Shown here: positions 22,979 through 31,632 of the stretch, one piece after another
How positions within the stretch are numbered: the first letter of the stretch is position 1
Layout: every line of letters starts with the position of its first letter
Assembly: GCA_012729695.1 (NCBI GenBank)
Contig: JAAYCP010000184.1
Coordinates: 1-40,524, forward strand
Source: Actinomycetales bacterium
GTDB taxonomy: Bacteria > Actinomycetota > Actinomycetes > Actinomycetales > Dermatophilaceae
DNA: 40,524 bases
Reading direction: 5' to 3'
Program-made: the position numbers and the translations under genes
The notes under the pieces: model-generated
The model's database searches: none
Seen by the model: only the letters and a program-made list of their open reading frames with translations
What the model was told of the DNA's origin: nothing

Positions 22979-23059
22979 ATGAGCGAAGAGGCACAGCGCG
23001 CCCGCCAGGCGCTGCAGGAGTCGATGGACCTGCGCGAGCAGGGCCACACCGACGAGTGA
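22979..23059 (+). CDS. 26-residue microprotein of unknown function
   Basis: ATG 22979 has AAGGAG seven bases upstream, a strong ribosome site. The product, 26 residues beginning MSEEAQRARQALQE and ending GHTDE, is highly charged and would form one amphipathic helix; G/C-rich third positions match real genes here. A strong terminator hairpin follows 12 bases after the stop, so this is a complete small transcription unit headed by the Val-Leu-Ile leader ORF. I do not recognise a family. Its place between serA and leuB suggests, but does not show, a link to branched-chain or serine metabolism. Confidence 0.65.
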   Translation: MSEEAQRARQALQESMDLREQGHTDE

Positions 23060-23071
23060 GCCCAACCCGAT

Positions 23072-23110
23072 GAACGGGGCCCGTCCGGCGCTGCCGGGTG
23101 GGCCCCGTTC
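23072..23110 (+). terminator. Terminator hairpin after the microprotein gene
   Basis: GAACGGGGCCC (23072-23082) pairs without mismatch with GGGCCCCGTTC (23100-23110) around a 17-base loop. No long T-run follows. It separates the leader/microprotein unit from leuB, which has its own -10. Confidence 0.75.
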
Positions 23111-23153
23111 GCATGGTGAGGGGTTCACCGCGCGGCACGGTCGCAGCTGCTTG

Positions 23154-23245
23154 ACCCGGTTGTGCCGGGTGACCGGGATATGCCCAGGTGGCCGGGTTGT
23201 CCCCGCGTGACCCGGCAATTGCACGGTCACCGGCCTGCAACCCGG
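23154..23245. repeat. Cluster of five CCGGGT/ACCCGG hexamers upstream of leuB
   Basis: ACCCGG or its complement occurs at 23154, 23165, 23192, 23210 and 23240. Two of them form an inverted repeat (GCCGGGT at 23191, ACCCGGC at 23210). The 330 bases between terminator and leuB hold no ORF I would support, so this may be an upstream regulatory region. High GC content raises the chance expectation for this hexamer. Confidence 0.45.
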
Positions 23246-23393
23246 TCGCGCGTTCGGAAGCCGGTCACCGGCGCACCTCCCGACACCACGACGTATGCGG
23301 TGGCTGGCCGACCCAGCCGGCCCACCGACTGCGGTGACCGTTTCGCGAGACGCAAGGTCCGCATACCGGGACGTCGCTCTAGTCTGTCCAGCT

Positions 23394-24449
23394 ATGACTG
23401 AGAGCATCCCGACTTCGCTCGACATCGCCGTCATCGGGGGAGACGGCATCGGTCCGGAGGTCGTTGCCGAGGGACTGAAGGTCCTCACGGCGGCTGCCTC
23501 GGGGGTGAGTGTGACGACGACCGAGTACGACCTCGGTGCGCGTCGCTGGCACGCCACGGGGGAGACGCTTCCGGACTCCGTCCTCGAGGAGCTGCGCGGC
23601 CACGACGCGATCCTCCTCGGCGCCATCGGCGACCCGAGCGTGCCGAGCGGGATCCTCGAGCGGGGCGTGCTGCTGCCGTTGCGCTTCGCCCTGGAGCACT
23701 ACGTCAACCTGCGTCCGGCCACGCTGTTCCCGGGCGTGCGCAGCCCGCTCGACGTCGCGAGCGTGGCGCCTGACGGCATCGACTTCGTCGTGGTGCGGGA
23801 GGGCACCGAGGGCCCCTACGTCGGCAACGGCGGCTCCCTGCGCACGAACACTTCGAACGAGATCGCGACCGAGGTGAGCGTCAACACCCGCTTCGGCGTC
23901 GAGCGAGTCGTCCGCGACGCTTTCGCCCGCGCCCAGGCCCGTCCGCGCAAGCACCTCACGCTCGTCCACAAGCACAATGTGCTCACGCACGCCGGACACC
24001 TGTGGCGGCGCACTGTCGAGGCCGTCGGCAAGGAGTTCCCCGAGGTCGAGACCGCCTACCAGCACGTCGACGCCGCGACGATCTTCCTCGTCACCGACCC
24101 CGGTCGCTTCGACGTCATCGTCACCGACAACCTCTTCGGCGACATCATCACCGACATCGCGGCGGCGATCGCCGGCGGGATCGGCCTGGCTGCGAGCGGG
24201 AACATCAACCCCGACCGCAGCGTCCCGAGCATGTTCGAGCCGGTCCACGGCTCCGCTCCGGACATCGCGGGGCAGGGCAAGGCAGACCCGACCGCGACGA
24301 TCCTGTCGGTCGCGATGCTGCTCGACCACGTCGGGCTCACCGGCGCGGCCACGCGCGTCGAGGAGGCCGTCGCTGCCGACCTGGCCGAGCGCGGCGACGC
24401 CGTCCGCTCGACCACGGCCGTCGGTGACGCCATCGCCGCCCGGCTGTAG
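23394..24449 (+). CDS. leuB: 3-Isopropylmalate dehydrogenase
   Basis: 351 residues. It oxidatively decarboxylates 3-isopropylmalate in leucine synthesis (and methylmalate-type substrates in the citramalate route). Visible landmarks are [17 protein letters not shown], the substrate-loop region [24 protein letters not shown], the tyrosine-containing [13 protein letters not shown], the Lys in [10 protein letters not shown] and the metal aspartates in [12 protein letters not shown], with [18 protein letters not shown] for NAD. It is the actinobacterial short form. ATG 23394 is eight bases after TAGTCT; the open frame to 23295 has no homology. Confidence 0.97.
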   Translation: MTESIPTSLDIAVIGGDGIGPEVVAEGLKVLTAAASGVSVTTTEYDLGARRWHATGETLPDSVLEELRGHDAILLGAIGDPSVPSGILERGVLLPLRFALEHYVNLRPATLFPGVRSPLDVASVAPDGIDFVVVREGTEGPYVGNGGSLRTNTSNEIATEVSVNTRFGVERVVRDAFARAQARPRKHLTLVHKHNVLTHAGHLWRRTVEAVGKEFPEVETAYQHVDAATIFLVTDPGRFDVIVTDNLFGDIITDIAAAIAGGIGLAASGNINPDRSVPSMFEPVHGSAPDIAGQGKADPTATILSVAMLLDHVGLTGAATRVEEAVAADLAERGDAVRSTTAVGDAIAARL

Positions 24450-24507
24450 CGCATACGGCTCCACCCGGACGCCGGCCACCCAGACGCGTCAGCCAGACAC
24501 CGGCCAT

Positions 24508-24534
24508 CCAGGCGCGCCACCCCCACGCGCCTGG
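24508..24534 (+). terminator. Hairpin downstream of leuB
   Basis: CCAGGCGCG, nine-base loop CCACCCCCA, CGCGCCTGG, a perfect 9-bp stem 58 bases after the leuB stop and about 75 bases before the ilvE -10. No T-run. Confidence 0.55.
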
Positions 24535-24620
24535 CGAGCCCAGGGCTGTCACCCCGCGGCTGTCACACGGACGACTCAGCGAACCCGCCAGGGACGCGCC
24601 TAGAGAGTAGGTTTGGTCAC

Positions 24621-25715
24621 ATGACACTCTCCTTCCCAGTCACCCCAGCCGCGAACCCGCGCTCGGATGCCGAGCGCGCGGAGATCCTCGCGAACCCAGG
24701 TTTCGGCACCCAGTTCACGGACCACATGGTCGTCGCGACGTGGACCGAGGGACAGGGGTGGCACGACGGGAAGGTCGTCGAGTACGGCCCGATCACGCTC
24801 ATGCCGGCGGCCGCGGTGCTGCACTACGCCCAGGAGATCTTCGAGGGGCTTAAGGCCTACAGGCACGCGGACGGCTCGATCTGGTCGTTCCGGCCGGAGC
24901 AGAACGCTCAGCGCCTCAACCGCAGCGCCACCCGGTTGGCACTGCCGCAGCTGCCGGAGGAGGACTTCCTCGCCTCCCTGCGCGCCCTCGTCGAGGTCGA
25001 CCAGGCCTGGGTGCCGGCTCACGACGCGGGGGAGTTCAGCCTCTACCTGCGCCCGTTCATGTATGCGTCGGAGGCCTTCCTCGGCGTCCGGCCGGCCAAG
25101 GAGATCACCTACTCGGTCATCGCCTCCCCGGCCGGCGCATACTTCTCCGGCGGTCTGAAGCCGGTGTCGCTGTGGCTGTCGACCCAGTACTCCCGGGCCG
25201 GCCAGGGCGGCACGGGCGCCGCGAAGTGTGGCGGCAACTATGCGGCCTCGCTCGCTCCGCAGCTCGAGGGAATCGAGCACGGCTGTGACCAGGTCGTCTT
25301 CCTCGACTCCTCGACGCACACCTACATCGAGGAGCTCGGCGGGATGAACCTGTTCTTCGTCATGAAGGACGGCCGCATCCTCACTCCGCGACTGACCGGC
25401 ACGATCCTCGAGGGCGTCACGCGTGCGTCGATCCTCGAGCTCGCCAAGGAGATCGGTCTCGACCCCCGAGAGGAGCAGATCGAGATCGACGTCTGGAAGG
25501 AAGGCGTCCGCTCGGGTGAGATCCAGGAGATCTTCGCCTGCGGGACCGCCGCCGTCGTCACCCCGGTCGGCGAGCTGCGGTGGGAGGGTGGCTCCGCTCC
25601 CTCGACCGCGGGCGAGTCCGGCGGTGAGGTCACCAAATCCATCCGGCAGCGGCTGCTCGACATCCAGTACGGCCGCGCCGAGGACACCCACGGCTGGATG
25701 ACCCGGCTCGTCTGA
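24621..25715 (+). CDS. ilvE: Branched-chain amino acid aminotransferase
   Basis: 364 residues, fold-type IV PLP aminotransferase; final transamination of valine, leucine and isoleucine. Landmarks are VLHYAQEIFEGLKAYR, RPEQNAQRLNRSA, YLRPFMYASE, the PLP lysine in GTGAAKCGGNYAASL (about residue 205), EELGGMNLFFV and the FACGTAAVVTPVG phosphate-binding turn. ATG 24621 lies seven bases after TAGGTT, a leaderless arrangement. Confidence 0.97.
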   Translation: MTLSFPVTPAANPRSDAERAEILANPGFGTQFTDHMVVATWTEGQGWHDGKVVEYGPITLMPAAAVLHYAQEIFEGLKAYRHADGSIWSFRPEQNAQRLNRSATRLALPQLPEEDFLASLRALVEVDQAWVPAHDAGEFSLYLRPFMYASEAFLGVRPAKEITYSVIASPAGAYFSGGLKPVSLWLSTQYSRAGQGGTGAAKCGGNYAASLAPQLEGIEHGCDQVVFLDSSTHTYIEELGGMNLFFVMKDGRILTPRLTGTILEGVTRASILELAKEIGLDPREEQIEIDVWKEGVRSGEIQEIFACGTAAVVTPVGELRWEGGSAPSTAGESGGEVTKSIRQRLLDIQYGRAEDTHGWMTRLV

Positions 25716-25778
25716 GCTGCCTCGTCCTGCTGCCGGCTCGGCACCTGCTTCGATGTCTGTCTGGTGTGGTGGTCCTCA

Positions 25779-26582
25779 GTGAGACCACCTGCTCCCCGGC
25801 TCATCGCCACCGACCTCGACGGCACCTTCCTGCGTACTGACGGGACGGTGAGTGAGCGCAGCGCCCAGGTGTGGGCCGCCTTGCCGGAGCGGGGGATCGA
25901 GACCGTCCTGGTGACTGCGCGACCGCCGCGCTGGTTGCACGACCTCGAGCACGTCGTCGGCAGGCATGGCATCGCGATCTGCGGCAACGGCGCCTTCGTG
26001 TATGCGGTGGCCGAGCGGGAGGTCATCGAGGCCCACGGCTTCGACCGGGACGTCATCGCCGACATCATCACGGACCTGCGTGCCGAGGTGCCGTCGGTGA
26101 CCCTGGCGACCGAGACGGCGGTCGGTGCCTTCTTCGAGACGGCCTGGGCGCCGGCACGCGAGGACCGGACGTTCCCGATGTCGCGCGGTGACCTCGACGT
26201 CCTGCTCTCCGCTCCGGTGGGCAAGCTCCTGGCGCTCGCGCCGGAGCTCGTGACCGAGGACTTCCTCCGCACCGTCGAGGACGTGCTGGCGGGTCGGGGC
26301 CATCTCGCCTTCTCAGGTGTGTCGGGGCTCGCGGAGATCAATCCCCTCGGGGTGACCAAGGCCGCCGCGCTGGAGCGGTGGAGTGCCGAGCGGTCGGTCG
26401 CAGCGGAGCACGTGTGGGCATTCGGGGACATGCCCAACGACCTTCCGATGATCGAGTGGGCTGGGCTGGGGGTGGCGGTGGCCAACGCGCACCCGTCGGT
26501 GCTCGCGGCTGCGGACCGCGTCGCCCCGAGCAACGACGAGGACGGGGTGGCCGTGACCGTGGAGCCGTTGCTCGCCGGGTGA
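25779..26582 (+). CDS. HAD-superfamily (Cof-type) phosphatase
   Basis: 267 residues. Motif I TDLDGTFL near the N-terminus (nucleophile Asp), a C2-type cap in the middle, the motif III Lys in GVTKAAALERW, and motif IV GDMPNDLPMIEWAGLGVAVANAHP define a HAD-IIB phosphatase. Such enzymes dephosphorylate sugar phosphates or flavin-related metabolites; the substrate is unknown. GTG 25779 gives the family N-terminus RPPAPRLIATDLDG; an in-frame GTG at 25764 would add five residues. 112 bases separate it from the MBL gene. Confidence 0.88.
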   Translation: MRPPAPRLIATDLDGTFLRTDGTVSERSAQVWAALPERGIETVLVTARPPRWLHDLEHVVGRHGIAICGNGAFVYAVAEREVIEAHGFDRDVIADIITDLRAEVPSVTLATETAVGAFFETAWAPAREDRTFPMSRGDLDVLLSAPVGKLLALAPELVTEDFLRTVEDVLAGRGHLAFSGVSGLAEINPLGVTKAAALERWSAERSVAAEHVWAFGDMPNDLPMIEWAGLGVAVANAHPSVLAAADRVAPSNDEDGVAVTVEPLLAG

Positions 26583-26694
26583 GCCTTGCCACCGGGCAGC
26601 CATGCTCATCCGAGTGGACCTCCCTCACCGTAGAGCCGTGCCCGCAGGGTGAGCCTTCCTGCGTCCGGCGTTCGGAGTACCGGAGAATGGTCGG

Positions 26695-27822
26695 ATGAGC
26701 ACCCGCACCCGATTCGCGATCGCGACTGGCGCTGCCGGTGCTCTCGGCGCCCTGGCGGTGGCGGCGACCCGGACGGGGCGCAACGTCGGGACCCAGATCG
26801 GCGGGATCCCGGACGGGGACCGACTGACCCGGATGCAGCGTTCCCGACAGTGGCGCGATGGCAGGTTCCGCAACCGGGACCGTCGGGCGGGGGACACCCC
26901 GGCTGCCGACAGCATCGGAGCACGGGACGTCGCGCGCCGCTTCCTCATCGAGCGACCGCAGCGGGGGCCCAATGCGCCGGTGCCCCTGGCCTCCGAGGGG
27001 GTCGAGCTGCCTACCGAGGGGCTGCACTTCAGCTGGCTGGGGCACGCCTCGGTCCTGGTCTCGCTCGGCGGCGAGCGGCTGCTCTTCGACCCGGTGTGGA
27101 GCGAACGCTGCTCGCCCAGCCCCCACGTGGGACCCCGCCGGCTGCACGCCATCCCATGCGATCTCTCCGACCTGCCCCCACTTCGGGCAGTCGTCATCAG
27201 CCACGATCACTACGACCACCTCGACATGGAGACCATCCGCTCCATTCACGAGCTGCAGCCTGTCTGCGAGTTCGTCGTTCCGCTCGGGGTGGGTGCCCAC
27301 CTCGAGCGCTGGGGTGTGGAGCCGCGGAACACCATCGAGCTGGACTGGGACGAGTGCCACCGCGTGGGCTCCATCGAGCTGACGGCGGTGGCGTGCCAGC
27401 ACTTCTCGGGACGGGGCCTGCACCGGAACAACACCCTGTGGTCCTCGTGGGCGGCCCGCTCGCCCGCCGGATCGGTCTACTTCTCTGGCGACACGGGGTA
27501 CTTCTCCGGGTTCGAGGAGCTCCGGGACGCCTACGGTCCGTTCGACGTGGCGTTCATGGCGATCGGCATGTACGACCCGGCGTGGCGGGCGATGCACCTC
27601 AACCCCGAGGAGGCCGTGCAGGCCGGGCTCGAGCTCGGCGCCGGGCTGCTCGCTCCGATCCACTGGTGCACCTTCGCGCTGGCGCCGCATGCCTGGTCCG
27701 ACCCTCCCGAGCGCTTCGTGACGGCCGCGGAGGAGGCGGGCGTCGCATACGTCATCCCGCTCGTGGGCCAGCCCGTCGCGGTCGCCGAGCCACCCCGGAC
27801 CAAACCGTGGTGGCGCCCCTAA
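26695..27822 (+). CDS. MBL-fold metallohydrolase (NAPE-PLD/UlaG-like), membrane anchored
   Basis: 375 residues. A hydrophobic N-terminal stretch (FAIATGAAGALGALAVAA) looks like an uncleaved signal anchor. A basic linker follows, then the metallo-beta-lactamase domain from about residue 104: FSWLGHASVLV, the zinc motif SHDHYDHLD (HxHxDH), the His in QHFSGRGLH, FSGDTGY and APIHWCTF. The order matches NAPE-PLD/UlaG-like hydrolases acting on phosphodiesters or lactones. A palindromic repeat begins five bases after the stop and could end transcription. Confidence 0.88.
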   Translation: MSTRTRFAIATGAAGALGALAVAATRTGRNVGTQIGGIPDGDRLTRMQRSRQWRDGRFRNRDRRAGDTPAADSIGARDVARRFLIERPQRGPNAPVPLASEGVELPTEGLHFSWLGHASVLVSLGGERLLFDPVWSERCSPSPHVGPRRLHAIPCDLSDLPPLRAVVISHDHYDHLDMETIRSIHELQPVCEFVVPLGVGAHLERWGVEPRNTIELDWDECHRVGSIELTAVACQHFSGRGLHRNNTLWSSWAARSPAGSVYFSGDTGYFSGFEELRDAYGPFDVAFMAIGMYDPAWRAMHLNPEEAVQAGLELGAGLLAPIHWCTFALAPHAWSDPPERFVTAAEEAGVAYVIPLVGQPVAVAEPPRTKPWWRP

Positions 27823-27826
27823 TCGC

Positions 27827-27887
27827 GTTTGGTTCGTTCTTCCCCAGATCGGAGCGCTACAGCGCTCCGATGTGATGACTACGACCC
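27827..27887 (-). repeat. Palindromic dispersed repeat, copy A
   Basis: The inner stem is perfect: ATCGGAGCGCT (27848-27858), AC, AGCGCTCCGAT (27861-27871). It is flanked by GTTTGGTTCGTTCTTCCCC on the left and TGATGAC on the right. Copies B and C carry the same blocks in the opposite orientation. The left outer arm GGTTCGTT is intact; the right arm is degenerate here. Confidence 0.93.
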
Positions 27888-27996
27888 GGTTGGGACGTGG
27901 TCGGGGAAGTTCACAGCAGCCCGCCTGCTCGCGTGTGTCGTCCACATCGCCCCGACGGCGGCTGCCGACGTCGCAGGTCCGGTCCAGCGTGGGGCG

Positions 27997-28932
27997 ATGG
28001 ACGACCACTGCATGACCATGGCCGAAGCAGCCGGTGGCGTGTTCTCACGAGTCGAGGCTCTCCGCTGGGGGATGAGTGACAACGACCTGACCCGGCTGGT
28101 CCGGGCCGGTCGACTCACCCGACCCAGACGCGGTGTGTATGCGCTGCCCACCTCCGGCGGGAACCGCGAGGAGGAGCACGCGTACCGGGTCAGGGCGATC
28201 CTGCGGGGTCGACCTGCGTCCTGCGCGGCAGCGCGATCCACGCTCGCCCTGGCCCAGCTGCCACTCGTGAGGGCCGACCTGTCCACCGTGCTGCTGTGCG
28301 GGGCCGGCAAGGAGCGCTTCCGCCGGGGAGACGTCGTCACCTATCCGCTGCCGAGCGGGGAGAAGGGCATCACGATCGGCGGCGCCCCGTCGGTCAGCAT
28401 CGAGACCGCGATCTTCCAGACGGTCGCGCGTGACGGTCTGACGACCGCGATCGTCGCGGCGGATGCTGCCCTGCACCGCGGACTCGTCACTCCGGAGTCG
28501 CTCGAGCGCCGTCGGGTCGGGCTGCGGAGGTTGGCACCGCGCGGGCGTCAGCTGATGGAGTCCGTAGACGGTGCGTCGGAGTCTCCGGGCGAGAGCCTGA
28601 TGCGACTGATCCTCGTCGGGTTGGGGCACGACGTGCAGATCCAGGTCGTCATCACCACGCCCGACGGGGAGTTCGTGGCCAGGGTGGATGCGCTCGTGGA
28701 CGACTGGATCGTCATGGAGTTCGACGGTGCGGGGAAGTACGGCGACGCCGACGGGCGGGACGCGCTCATCCGCGAGAAGCGACGAGAGGACGCCCTGCGC
28801 GCCCTCGGATACATCGTGGTGCGGGTGACCTGGCGGGACCTCTTCACGCCCGGACGGGTCGCGGCCCTGGTGCGGGCTGCCCAAGCGCAGCTGCGGGCCC
28901 GGTCTGCCACTCCTCGAGCAGCCGCACGCTGA
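27997..28932 (+). CDS. AbiEi-type HTH fused to a DUF559/Vsr-like nuclease domain
   Basis: 311 residues. The N-terminal third (MAEAAGGVFSRVEALRWGMSDNDLTRLVRAGRLTRPRRGVYAL, quoted in part) is the winged-helix domain of AbiEi-type antitoxins. The C-terminal third has RVDALVDD, VMEFDG and then a REKRREDALRALGY helix and a VVRVTWRDL strand, which fits a PD-(D/E)xK nuclease of the DUF559/Vsr type with candidate Asp, Glu and Lys catalytic residues. Single genes of this architecture are common in Actinobacteria and no AbiEii toxin is next to it, so an antitoxin role is doubtful. Start ATG 27997 (others at 28012, 28018). The gene lies between two oppositely oriented palindromic repeats. Confidence 0.8.
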   Translation: MDDHCMTMAEAAGGVFSRVEALRWGMSDNDLTRLVRAGRLTRPRRGVYALPTSGGNREEEHAYRVRAILRGRPASCAAARSTLALAQLPLVRADLSTVLLCGAGKERFRRGDVVTYPLPSGEKGITIGGAPSVSIETAIFQTVARDGLTTAIVAADAALHRGLVTPESLERRRVGLRRLAPRGRQLMESVDGASESPGESLMRLILVGLGHDVQIQVVITTPDGEFVARVDALVDDWIVMEFDGAGKYGDADGRDALIREKRREDALRALGYIVVRVTWRDLFTPGRVAALVRAAQAQLRARSATPRAAAR

Positions 28933-28953
28933 GCGCGCTGACCGCCGAGGAGC

Positions 28954-29016
28954 GGTTCGCTGTCATCAGATCGGAGCGCTACAGCGCTCCGATCTGGGGA
29001 AGAACGAACCAAACAC
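28954..29016 (+). repeat. Palindromic dispersed repeat, copy B
   Basis: The stem extends to 14 bp here: CAGATCGGAGCGCT (28967-28980), AC, AGCGCTCCGATCTG (28983-28996). Outer arms are GGTTCGCT (28954) and AACGAACC (29003-29010). It fills the gap between the convergent AbiEi-like and nrtR genes (2 bases from the nrtR stop) and could serve as a bidirectional terminator. Orientation is opposite to copy A. Confidence 0.93.
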
Positions 29017-29018
29017 GG

Positions 29019-29735
29019 TCAGGAGGGGCGGAGCATCGCCGGCTGAAGGTAGGTCGCGGGGCCGCGCCGGAACAGCAGGGGACGTGGGCCGCCGGAGGAG
29101 CTGCCGCGCTCATCGGTCGGGACCACGAAGCCGTCGGTGGAGAGCACCTTGCGGCGGAAGTTGCCCAGGTCGGGCGCGACGCCCCAGACAGCGGCGTAGA
29201 CCGCGCGCAGCTCAGCGAGCGTGAAGGGCTCGGTGACGAACTGTGTTGCGAGAGTGGTGTACTCGAGCTTGGACCGGACCCGCTCCAACGCGTCGGCGAC
29301 GATCTCGGCGTGGTCGAACGCGAGGGGTGGTCCGTCCTCGTCCAGCACGTCCTCGACGGTCCACCACCGCGCGTCGCTGGCGTCCGAGCCGGCCTGCGGC
29401 TCAGCGAGGTTCGGCGCCAGGACGACGTGTGCGATGGAGACCACGCGCATCCGCGGATCCCGATCCGGGGCCGAGTAGGTCTTGAGCTGCTCGAGGTGCA
29501 CGGACAGCTCGCCGAGCGCGGTCTCCTCGGCCAGCTCGCGCTTGGCCGCCGTGAGGGCGTCCTCGTCGACGTCGATGAACCCGCCCGGCAGCGCCCAGTG
29601 GCCGGCGAAGGGCTCGTTCGCGCGCTCGACGAGGAGCAGGGACAGGGCGCCGTCGCGGATCGTGAAGACCGCGAGGTCGACCGTCACCGCGAACGGAGGG
29701 TAGGCGCTGGTGTCGTAGTCGGTCGGGGCACTCAT
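29019..29735 (-). CDS. nrtR: NrtR, Nudix-type repressor of NAD metabolism
   Basis: 238 residues. The N-terminal Nudix domain has a complete Nudix box (G, E and REL...EE residues in the segment starting GGFIDVDED, about residue 55). It is followed by the winged helix-turn-helix with [18 protein letters not shown] and [14 protein letters not shown], diagnostic of NrtR. NrtR represses NAD biosynthesis or salvage genes and is released by ADP-ribose or related NAD metabolites. It is the last gene of pncB-pncA-nrtR. ATG 29735 has GGAGG seven bases upstream and overlaps the pncA stop by four bases. The intact Nudix box leaves open residual ADP-ribose hydrolase activity. Confidence 0.9.
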   Translation of the reverse strand: MSAPTDYDTSAYPPFAVTVDLAVFTIRDGALSLLLVERANEPFAGHWALPGGFIDVDEDALTAAKRELAEETALGELSVHLEQLKTYSAPDRDPRMRVVSIAHVVLAPNLAEPQAGSDASDARWWTVEDVLDEDGPPLAFDHAEIVADALERVRSKLEYTTLATQFVTEPFTLAELRAVYAAVWGVAPDLGNFRRKVLSTDGFVVPTDERGSSSGGPRPLLFRRGPATYLQPAMLRPS

Positions 29736-30319
29736 GGTGATACCTCCATACATCCGGCCGCCCGCATCTCCTCCAGGGCGCTCGCGACCGTATCCGGGGC
29801 CACCCCCGCGTGCAGCCCTTCCAGGAGCCGAACGGTGAGCCCGGCCTCGGCGGCGTCGAGGGCGGAGGCCCGCACGCAGTGGTCGGTGGCGATCCCGCAC
29901 ACATCGACTGCGGTGATGCCCTGCTCCCGCAGGACGTCCAGGAGAGCTCGGCCGTCGTCGGTGACGCCCTCGAAGGCGGAGTATGCGGGCACCCCTTGGC
30001 CCTTGCGGACATGGACGTCGACCCCCGTGGTGTCGAGCTCCGGTGCGTACTCGGCGCCCGGGGTGCCTTGGACGCAGTGCGCAGGCCACTCGTCGAAGTG
30101 GCCGGCATTGCTCGACTCCGGCTCGTGCCAGTCGCGCGAGGCGACGACGAGCGCATACGAGTGCTCGCTGTTGACGAGCCTGCTGATACGTGCGGCCACC
30201 TCACGGCCGCCCTCGACCGGGAGGGAGCCTCCCTCGCAGAAGTCGTTCTGGACGTCGACGACGAGGAGCGCCCGCTTCGCCTCCTCTGTCCCCTCGATGT
30301 GCGCGCTTGTCTCGGTCAT
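29732..30319 (-). CDS. pncA: Nicotinamidase
   Basis: 195 residues, isochorismatase-like fold. It deamidates nicotinamide to nicotinate, feeding PncB. The catalytic triad is visible: Asp in [14 protein letters not shown] (about residue 22), Lys in VHVRKGQG and Cys in [12 protein letters not shown]. Metal-binding Asp/His residues are in SRDWHEP. Both ends overlap neighbouring genes by four bases (pncB stop, nrtR start), so the three genes form a tight operon. Confidence 0.95.
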   Translation of the reverse strand: MTETSAHIEGTEEAKRALLVVDVQNDFCEGGSLPVEGGREVAARISRLVNSEHSYALVVASRDWHEPESSNAGHFDEWPAHCVQGTPGAEYAPELDTTGVDVHVRKGQGVPAYSAFEGVTDDGRALLDVLREQGITAVDVCGIATDHCVRASALDAAEAGLTVRLLEGLHAGVAPDTVASALEEMRAAGCMEVSP

Positions 30320-31605
30320 GACGGTTCCTCCTCGGATACGGTCTGGCGGGCGGTCCCGTGGCTCACCTGACGGACGTCGTGGGGCAGCTCGGCAAGGGTT
30401 CTGGCCACCTGCTCGCGGCTCTCCTCCAGGGTGGGCTGGGGCATGATCTCGCCGGCCCGGACCACGTGGTGCTGCACCGGGTCCGCGCCCTCGGGGACGT
30501 GGCCGTCGCGGGAGAAGAACTCTCTGCCATCGGGAAAGCGGTAGGCCGTCTTGCGGCCGCCGAGGGACGCCTTGGACTCCGACGACTTGGCGACCGACCG
30601 CAGCTCGCCGCCGAGCTCGTCGGCGACGGCCACGAGCTTGTAGACCATGCCTGCTGTCGGGTGGCCGGACCCCGTCGCCACTCGGGTGCCGACTCCGTAG
30701 CCGTCGATCGGCGCATCGGCGAGCGCAGCGATGACGTACTCGTCGAGGTCGCTCGTGACGATGATCTTCGTCGACGTCGCACCGAGCTCGTCCAAAAGGA
30801 TGCGCGCCCGGCGCGACTCCACGGCGAGGTCACCCGAGTCGATGCGGATCGCACCGAGCTCCGGCCCAGCCACCTCGATCGCGGTGCGGATGCCTTCCTC
30901 GATGTCGTAGGTGTCGACGAGCAGCGTCGTCCCGACGCCGAGCGCCCGGATCTGGGCCTCGAAGGCGTCGCGCTCGCTGCGGTGGGCGAGGGTGAAGGCG
31001 TGCGCCGCCGTGCCGATGGTGGGCACCGCATACCGTCTGCCGGCGGCGAGGTTGGAGGTGCCGGAGAAGCCGGCGAGGTATGCGGCCCGTCCGACCGCGA
31101 CCGCCGCCTCCTCGTGCGCGCGCCGGCTCCCCATCTCCATGAGCGGGCGCCCCTCGGCCGCGATGGTCATGCGGGCCGCGGCCGAGGCGATGGCGGTGTC
31201 GTGGTTGAAGATCGAGAGCGCGAGTGTCTCGAGGAGGATGCACTCCCCGAGGCGTCCGCTGATGGTGAGGACGGGGGAGTGCGGCCAGTAGAGGTCGCCC
31301 TCGGCGTAGGCGAGGATGTCGCCGGAGAACCGGAAGTCGCCGAGCCAGTCGGCCGCCTCAGGCGTGAGTGCGCCGTCCGTGATCAGCCACTGCTTGTCCT
31401 CGGCGGTGAAGGTGAACTCCGGCAGCGCGTCGAGGAACCGACCGAGTCCGCCCAGGATCCCGAAGCGACGCCCCTCGGGCAGGCGCCGCGCGAACAGCTC
31501 GAAGACCGCAGGGTGGTCAGCGGTGCCGTCGGCGACGAACGAGCTGAGCATGGTCAGCTCGTACTTGTCGGTGAGTAGACCGGGAGTCACCACTGTGCCT
31601 GTCAT
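30316..31605 (-). CDS. pncB: Nicotinate phosphoribosyltransferase
   Basis: 429 residues. It joins nicotinate to PRPP, forming nicotinate mononucleotide in NAD salvage. Features include the N-terminal LLTDKYELTML, the GTAAHAFTLAH motif with the active-site His, and RIDSGDL in the phosphate-binding barrel. The start ATG 31605 has GGAGG directly upstream. A perfect palindrome over the promoter (31618-31632) is the expected NrtR target. Confidence 0.95.
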   Translation of the reverse strand: MTGTVVTPGLLTDKYELTMLSSFVADGTADHPAVFELFARRLPEGRRFGILGGLGRFLDALPEFTFTAEDKQWLITDGALTPEAADWLGDFRFSGDILAYAEGDLYWPHSPVLTISGRLGECILLETLALSIFNHDTAIASAAARMTIAAEGRPLMEMGSRRAHEEAAVAVGRAAYLAGFSGTSNLAAGRRYAVPTIGTAAHAFTLAHRSERDAFEAQIRALGVGTTLLVDTYDIEEGIRTAIEVAGPELGAIRIDSGDLAVESRRARILLDELGATSTKIIVTSDLDEYVIAALADAPIDGYGVGTRVATGSGHPTAGMVYKLVAVADELGGELRSVAKSSESKASLGGRKTAYRFPDGREFFSRDGHVPEGADPVQHHVVRAGEIMPQPTLEESREQVARTLAELPHDVRQVSHGTARQTVSEEEPS

Positions 31606-31617
31606 TGCACCTCCGAT

Positions 31618-31632
31618 TAGTCAGATTGACTA
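31618..31632. promoter_or_regulatory. Perfect palindrome over the pncB promoter, candidate NrtR operator
   Basis: TAGTCA GAT TGACTA, a perfect 6-3-6 inverted repeat 13 bases upstream of the pncB start. On the minus strand it overlaps a -10-like TATAGT (31634-31629), so a bound repressor would block RNA polymerase. NrtR is encoded in the same operon, hence the assignment; I cannot confirm the exact actinobacterial consensus. Confidence 0.75.

Noticed and set aside
27829-27996. ORF start inside repeat copy A for the AbiEi-like gene
   Set aside because: The peptide VRSSPDRSA is repeat-derived and recurs from copy B; homology starts near 27997.
28954-29016. Transposon terminal repeats of an IS element
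   Set aside because: No transposase or target-site duplication visible; the copies are internally palindromic, unlike IS ends, so I list them as a dispersed repeat.
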